Source: Clostridiaceae bacterium
GTDB taxonomy: Bacteria > Bacillota > Clostridia > Saccharofermentanales > DTU023
DNA: 8,242 nucleotides
Assembly: GCA_012800135.1 (NCBI GenBank)
Contig: JAAZJV010000176.1
Coordinates: forward strand, 1-8,242
Reading direction: 5' to 3'
Positions 5,527 through 8,242 of this stretch are shown piece after piece. Numbering within the stretch: position 1 is the stretch's first letter; each line of letters opens with the position of its first letter. The position numbers were made by a program, and so were the translations under genes. A model generated the notes under the pieces. It saw only the letters and a program-made list of their open reading frames with translations. It was not told the origin of the DNA and searched no databases.

Positions 5527-7905
5527 ATGAATGTTAAAGATATTAAAAGAGGTGTACGCACGCTGCTTTACGCGGAGTTTGGAAAGAGCGTCAAGAACGC
5601 CAGCGAGCATGAATACTGGACTTCACTTTCTCGCGTTATCATGGGAAACATCGGTCCCGATTGGGAGGCGACGCGTGAAAAATACGCATCCGAGCGGATG
5701 ACCTACTATTTTTCGGCTGAATTTCTCGTAGGTCGCAGTCTGCTTAACAATTTAATCAACCGCGATCTATTGGATAGCGTACGTCAAGTCGTTGAAGAAG
5801 ATGGTTTTGACTTTGATTCGGTTTTAAATGAAGAGACCGATCCTGCGCTTGGCAACGGAGGACTTGGTCGTCTGGCAGCGTGTTTTCTGGATTCGGCTGC
5901 GACGATGAACCTTCCTGTAATGGGACAAGGATTATTGTATCGCTTTGGTCTTTTCCGTCAGGAAATCGATCACGGCAACCAAAAGGAGTATCCGGATGCT
6001 TGGATGGAGATGCCGTATCCATTTATGGTTGCTCGCCGTGAAGATCAGGTGCGCGTTCATTTCAGCGATATGGACGTCTACGCAGTGCCGATGGATCTGC
6101 CCGTTACGGGTTTTCATACACGAAACGTTAATACGATCCGCCTGTGGAAAGTCGAAGAAGCTGAAGAGTTTGACTTTAACCTGTTTAATGCGCAACGTTT
6201 CGACGATGCGGTGATTATGCGCAATCGCGTACAGGATATCTGTCGTGTGCTCTATCCGAACGATACATCATACGATGGAAAGGTATTGCGTGTTCGTCAG
6301 CAATATTTCTTTGTTTCCGCGGCGCTTCAGACGATCGTGCGTCAATATAGAGAACAGCACGGATATGATTTTTCACAATTTTCAGAGAAAAACGTGATCC
6401 ATCTTAATGATACACATCCCGTATTAGCCATCCCAGAGCTCATGCGTCTTTTGATCGATGAGAATCAGCAGAGTTGGGAAGAAGCCTGGTCAATCGTGAC
6501 GAAAACGTTTGCCTTTACTAACCATACGATTTTACAAGAAGCGCTTGAGAAATGGGATATCGAGATATTCAGGTTTCTATTTCCGCGTATACTTGAAATC
6601 ATTGAAAAAATCAACAAACAATTTGAAAACGAAGCACGTGCTAAGGGGTTCAATGCGGATGAGATCCAACATCTTGCGCCCATTCATAATGGAAAAGTAC
6701 ACATGGCGCTCCTTGCCGTGTATACCTGTTATTCAGTAAACGGTGTAGCAAAAATACACAGCAATATTCTCAAGACCCGTGTTTTCAAAGATTTCAACAC
6801 ATGGTGGCCCAATAAGTTTTCCAACAAAACGAACGGCGTTACACCACGGCGTTGGTTAAATCTTTGTGCGCCGAATCTTTCGTCGATGTTGACGCGTCTT
6901 TATGGTTCAGATGAATGGATCACAAATATGAAAGCTCTTGAAGATCTTCTTCCTGTTGCTGAAGATACGACAGAGATGCGCAATTTCTTGGAAGTTAAGA
7001 AAGAGAACAAAGAGCATCTCGTTGAACTGATTAAGGAGCGCGAAGGCATTGAACTTGACACAAGTTTCCTTTTTGATATTCAGATTAAACGTCTGCACGA
7101 ATATAAAAGGCAGCTGTTAAATGCTCTTGAGATATGTGATCGATATTTCAAGCTAAAAGAAAATCCAAATCTCAACGTCCAGCCTGTCGCGTATATTTTC
7201 GGAGCAAAAGCGGCGCCAGGTTATTTCTTAGCCAAAGCGACGATTAAGTTTATCAACGAGGTGGCGCGCATGGTCAATGACGATCTCGAAGTGAATGAGA
7301 AGCTTCGAGTTGTTTTCATGCACAACTATAATGTCTCTCTCGCGGAAAGTCTCTTTCCCGCGGCTGATCTTTCAGAGCAGATCTCAACGGTTGGCATGGA
7401 GGCCTCCGGTACCGGCAACATGAAATTCATGATGAACGGCGCGCTGACGATTGGCACCTATGACGGCGCTAACCTTGAAATTGTAGAACGAGTAGGTGAA
7501 GAGAATGCATTTATGTTTGGTCCAAAACTTGAAGATTTTCCTGAGACCAAAAAATTCTACACATCTTATTGGCAGTATGAGAACATCGAGGGTTTAAAGC
7601 GCGCAGTCGATCTGCTTGTAGACGGAACGCTGTCCGACGGAAAAACGGGGATGTTCAAGGCTCTGCATATGAAGCTTTTGAAAGGTTCGAGCTATGAAAA
7701 AGCAGATCCATTCTATGTGTTAGGTGACTTTGACGCCTATCGTAATACGCGCAACTACGCTTATAAGTCCTATCGTGACGCGATCGGCTGGGCGAGGAAG
7801 TGTTGGGTCAACATCTGTATGAGCGGCTATTTTAGTTCCGACCGTACAGTGAGCGACTATGCGTCTGATATATGGCACATTACGCCTAATAAACTCGTCG
7901 ACTAG
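5527..7905 (+). CDS. glgP: Glycogen/maltodextrin phosphorylase (GT35)
   Basis: This enzyme releases glucose-1-phosphate from the non-reducing ends of alpha-1,4-glucans using phosphate and pyridoxal phosphate, in the cytoplasm. The 792-residue protein is full length. Motifs in order are YYFSAEFLVGRSLLNNLIN near the N terminus, LGNGGLGRLAACFLDS (from 108), NDTHPVLAIPELMR (from 294), TNHT-x-LQEALEKW, NKTNGVTPRRW (433-443), KRLHEYKRQLLN (from 521), GAKAAPGYFLAK, and EASGTGNMKFMMNGALTIGT with the PLP-binding lysine at 633. The start is uncertain. A GTG at 5497 is in frame, but the purine-rich AGAGAGGGG abuts it without spacing, while the ATG at 5527 is about 30 bases from that site. I prefer the ATG because the family-like N terminus begins there. 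No glgA, glgB, glgC, malQ or transporter gene is in the window, so whether the substrate is stored glycogen or imported maltodextrin cannot be told. A ydbC-like gene follows without a clear terminator. Confidence 0.96.
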   Translation: MNVKDIKRGVRTLLYAEFGKSVKNASEHEYWTSLSRVIMGNIGPDWEATREKYASERMTYYFSAEFLVGRSLLNNLINRDLLDSVRQVVEEDGFDFDSVLNEETDPALGNGGLGRLAACFLDSAATMNLPVMGQGLLYRFGLFRQEIDHGNQKEYPDAWMEMPYPFMVARREDQVRVHFSDMDVYAVPMDLPVTGFHTRNVNTIRLWKVEEAEEFDFNLFNAQRFDDAVIMRNRVQDICRVLYPNDTSYDGKVLRVRQQYFFVSAALQTIVRQYREQHGYDFSQFSEKNVIHLNDTHPVLAIPELMRLLIDENQQSWEEAWSIVTKTFAFTNHTILQEALEKWDIEIFRFLFPRILEIIEKINKQFENEARAKGFNADEIQHLAPIHNGKVHMALLAVYTCYSVNGVAKIHSNILKTRVFKDFNTWWPNKFSNKTNGVTPRRWLNLCAPNLSSMLTRLYGSDEWITNMKALEDLLPVAEDTTEMRNFLEVKKENKEHLVELIKEREGIELDTSFLFDIQIKRLHEYKRQLLNALEICDRYFKLKENPNLNVQPVAYIFGAKAAPGYFLAKATIKFINEVARMVNDDLEVNEKLRVVFMHNYNVSLAESLFPAADLSEQISTVGMEASGTGNMKFMMNGALTIGTYDGANLEIVERVGEENAFMFGPKLEDFPETKKFYTSYWQYENIEGLKRAVDLLVDGTLSDGKTGMFKALHMKLLKGSSYEKADPFYVLGDFDAYRNTRNYAYKSYRDAIGWARKCWVNICMSGYFSSDRTVSDYASDIWHITPNKLVD

Positions 7906-7919
7906 ATACTCGAACAATG

Positions 7920-7946
7920 AACAAGCAAATTAAAAAATGGCTTGTT
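7920..7946 (+). other. Stem-loop between glgP and the ydbC-like gene
   Basis: AACAAGC (7920-7926) and GCTTGTT (7940-7946) pair perfectly over 7 bp around a 13-base A-rich loop. No T run follows, so termination looks unlikely, and readthrough into the downstream gene is expected. It may be a processing or stability element that sets different mRNA levels for the two genes. Confidence 0.45.
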
Positions 7947-7964
7947 GAAGATCGTCGCAAATGA

Positions 7965-7973
7965 AGAAAGGAG
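7965..7973 (+). promoter_or_regulatory. Strong ribosome binding site that fixes a TTG start
   Basis: AGAAAGGAG lies 7 bases before the TTG at 7981, ideal spacing. It selects 7981 over an in-frame TTG at 7942, which would add 13 residues with no family similarity and would place the Shine-Dalgarno sequence inside the coding region. Confidence 0.8.
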
Positions 7974-7980
7974 CCTACCC

Positions 7981-8229
7981 TTGGCCAACAACAAATTCAC
8001 TTACGAAATTAAAAAAGAAATTGCTGTCCTATCGAGCAGCCCAAAATCAGGTTGGAATCGCGAACTCAACTTTGTAAGTTGGAACGGTGCCAATCCCAAG
8101 CTTGATATTCGCGATTGGTCACCGGATCATACCAAAATGGGAAAAGGTATTACGCTCTCACGAGAGGAAGCTGCGATTTTGGGTACCATTCTTGAAGATA
8201 TCTCGCTTGACGAATTGTTTGGAGAATAG
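7981..8229 (+). CDS. YdbC-like PC4-domain single-stranded nucleic-acid-binding protein
   Basis: This 82-residue protein matches the bacterial YdbC/PC4 family: FTYEIKKEIAVLS (6-18), GWNRELNFVSWNG (24-36), PKLDIRDWSPDH (39-50) and MGKGITLSREE (53-63), followed by a C-terminal helix. PC4-type proteins are small dimeric beta-sheet/helix folds; the Lactococcus YdbC protein is known as a single-stranded DNA/RNA binder. The role here is probably general nucleic-acid binding or a transcription/repair accessory function, inferred from family only. Translation starts at TTG with a strong Shine-Dalgarno site 7 bases upstream. The gene is 75 bases after glgP on the same strand with no evident promoter or terminator between them, so it may be co-transcribed. 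The acidic tail (LEDISLDELFGE) is slightly longer than in many family members. Confidence 0.9.
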   Translation: MANNKFTYEIKKEIAVLSSSPKSGWNRELNFVSWNGANPKLDIRDWSPDHTKMGKGITLSREEAAILGTILEDISLDELFGE

Positions 8230-8240
8230 AAAACGTTTTT
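8230..8240 (+). other. Palindrome AAAACGTTTT at the window end, possible start of a terminator
   Basis: Directly after the TAG of the ydbC-like gene, AAAACGTTTT (8230-8239) is a perfect palindrome followed by T and CT. The window ends there, so whether this belongs to a terminator or the next promoter cannot be judged. Confidence 0.2.
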
Positions 8241-8242
8241 CT

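Noticed and set aside
7920..7946. Intrinsic terminator after glgP
   Set aside because: The 7-bp stem has a long A-rich loop and is followed by GAAGATCG rather than a T run.
1..8242. A novel defence, mobile or secondary-metabolism system
   Set aside because: No transposase, integrase, nuclease, toxin-antitoxin pair, phage gene, CRISPR repeats or biosynthetic enzymes are visible; most genes are conserved housekeeping families.

Overview
The window looks like a chromosomal, mostly housekeeping segment of a low-to-moderate-GC Bacillota (Firmicutes) bacterium, probably from a clostridial or related lineage. The evidence is the set of protein families (DUF1934/YwiB-like, a four-cysteine L32, double-GTPase Der, MltG, a YdbC-type PC4 protein), strong Shine-Dalgarno sites, sigma-A-like promoters, and GTG/TTG start codons. 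Species cannot be assigned from the sequence alone. I found no rRNA, tRNA, CRISPR array, transposase, integrase or phage gene.

Left part (1-4475, all + strand): the 3' part of a DUF1934 calycin-like gene; rpmF (ribosomal protein L32), driven by a near-consensus promoter whose -35 box overlaps the DUF1934 stop codon; a 160-base spacer holding a long-range stem, a short tandem repeat and a convincing intrinsic terminator that ends only about 17 bases before der; der (ribosome-assembly GTPase); an extended -10 promoter; mltG (endolytic murein transglycosylase); and, 9 bases later, a multipass membrane protein that resembles the CPBP/CAAX-protease family but has lost most of its metal-binding residues.

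Middle part (4476-5526): a lone prepilin-peptidase-like (A24) gene on the - strand, convergent with the membrane-protein gene and divergent from glgP. The AT-rich divergent spacer carries a hairpin, a recurring CTGTTG motif and two promoter candidates for glgP. One candidate has its -10 box inside a perfect palindrome.

Right part (5527-8242): glgP (glycogen/maltodextrin phosphorylase, intact, PLP lysine present), followed after 75 bases, with no evident intrinsic terminator, by a small TTG-started YdbC/PC4-type nucleic-acid-binding protein. The window ends just after that gene.

Functionally the window combines translation and ribosome assembly (L32, Der), wall synthesis (MltG with a possible membrane partner), a single glycogen-catabolic enzyme without other glycogen genes nearby, and an orphan leader peptidase. 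I do not see clear evidence of a new multi-gene system. The items most worth a second look are the terminator-containing der leader, the degenerate CPBP-like protein coupled to mltG, the palindromic glgP promoter with its awkward start region, and the glgP-ydbC pairing.
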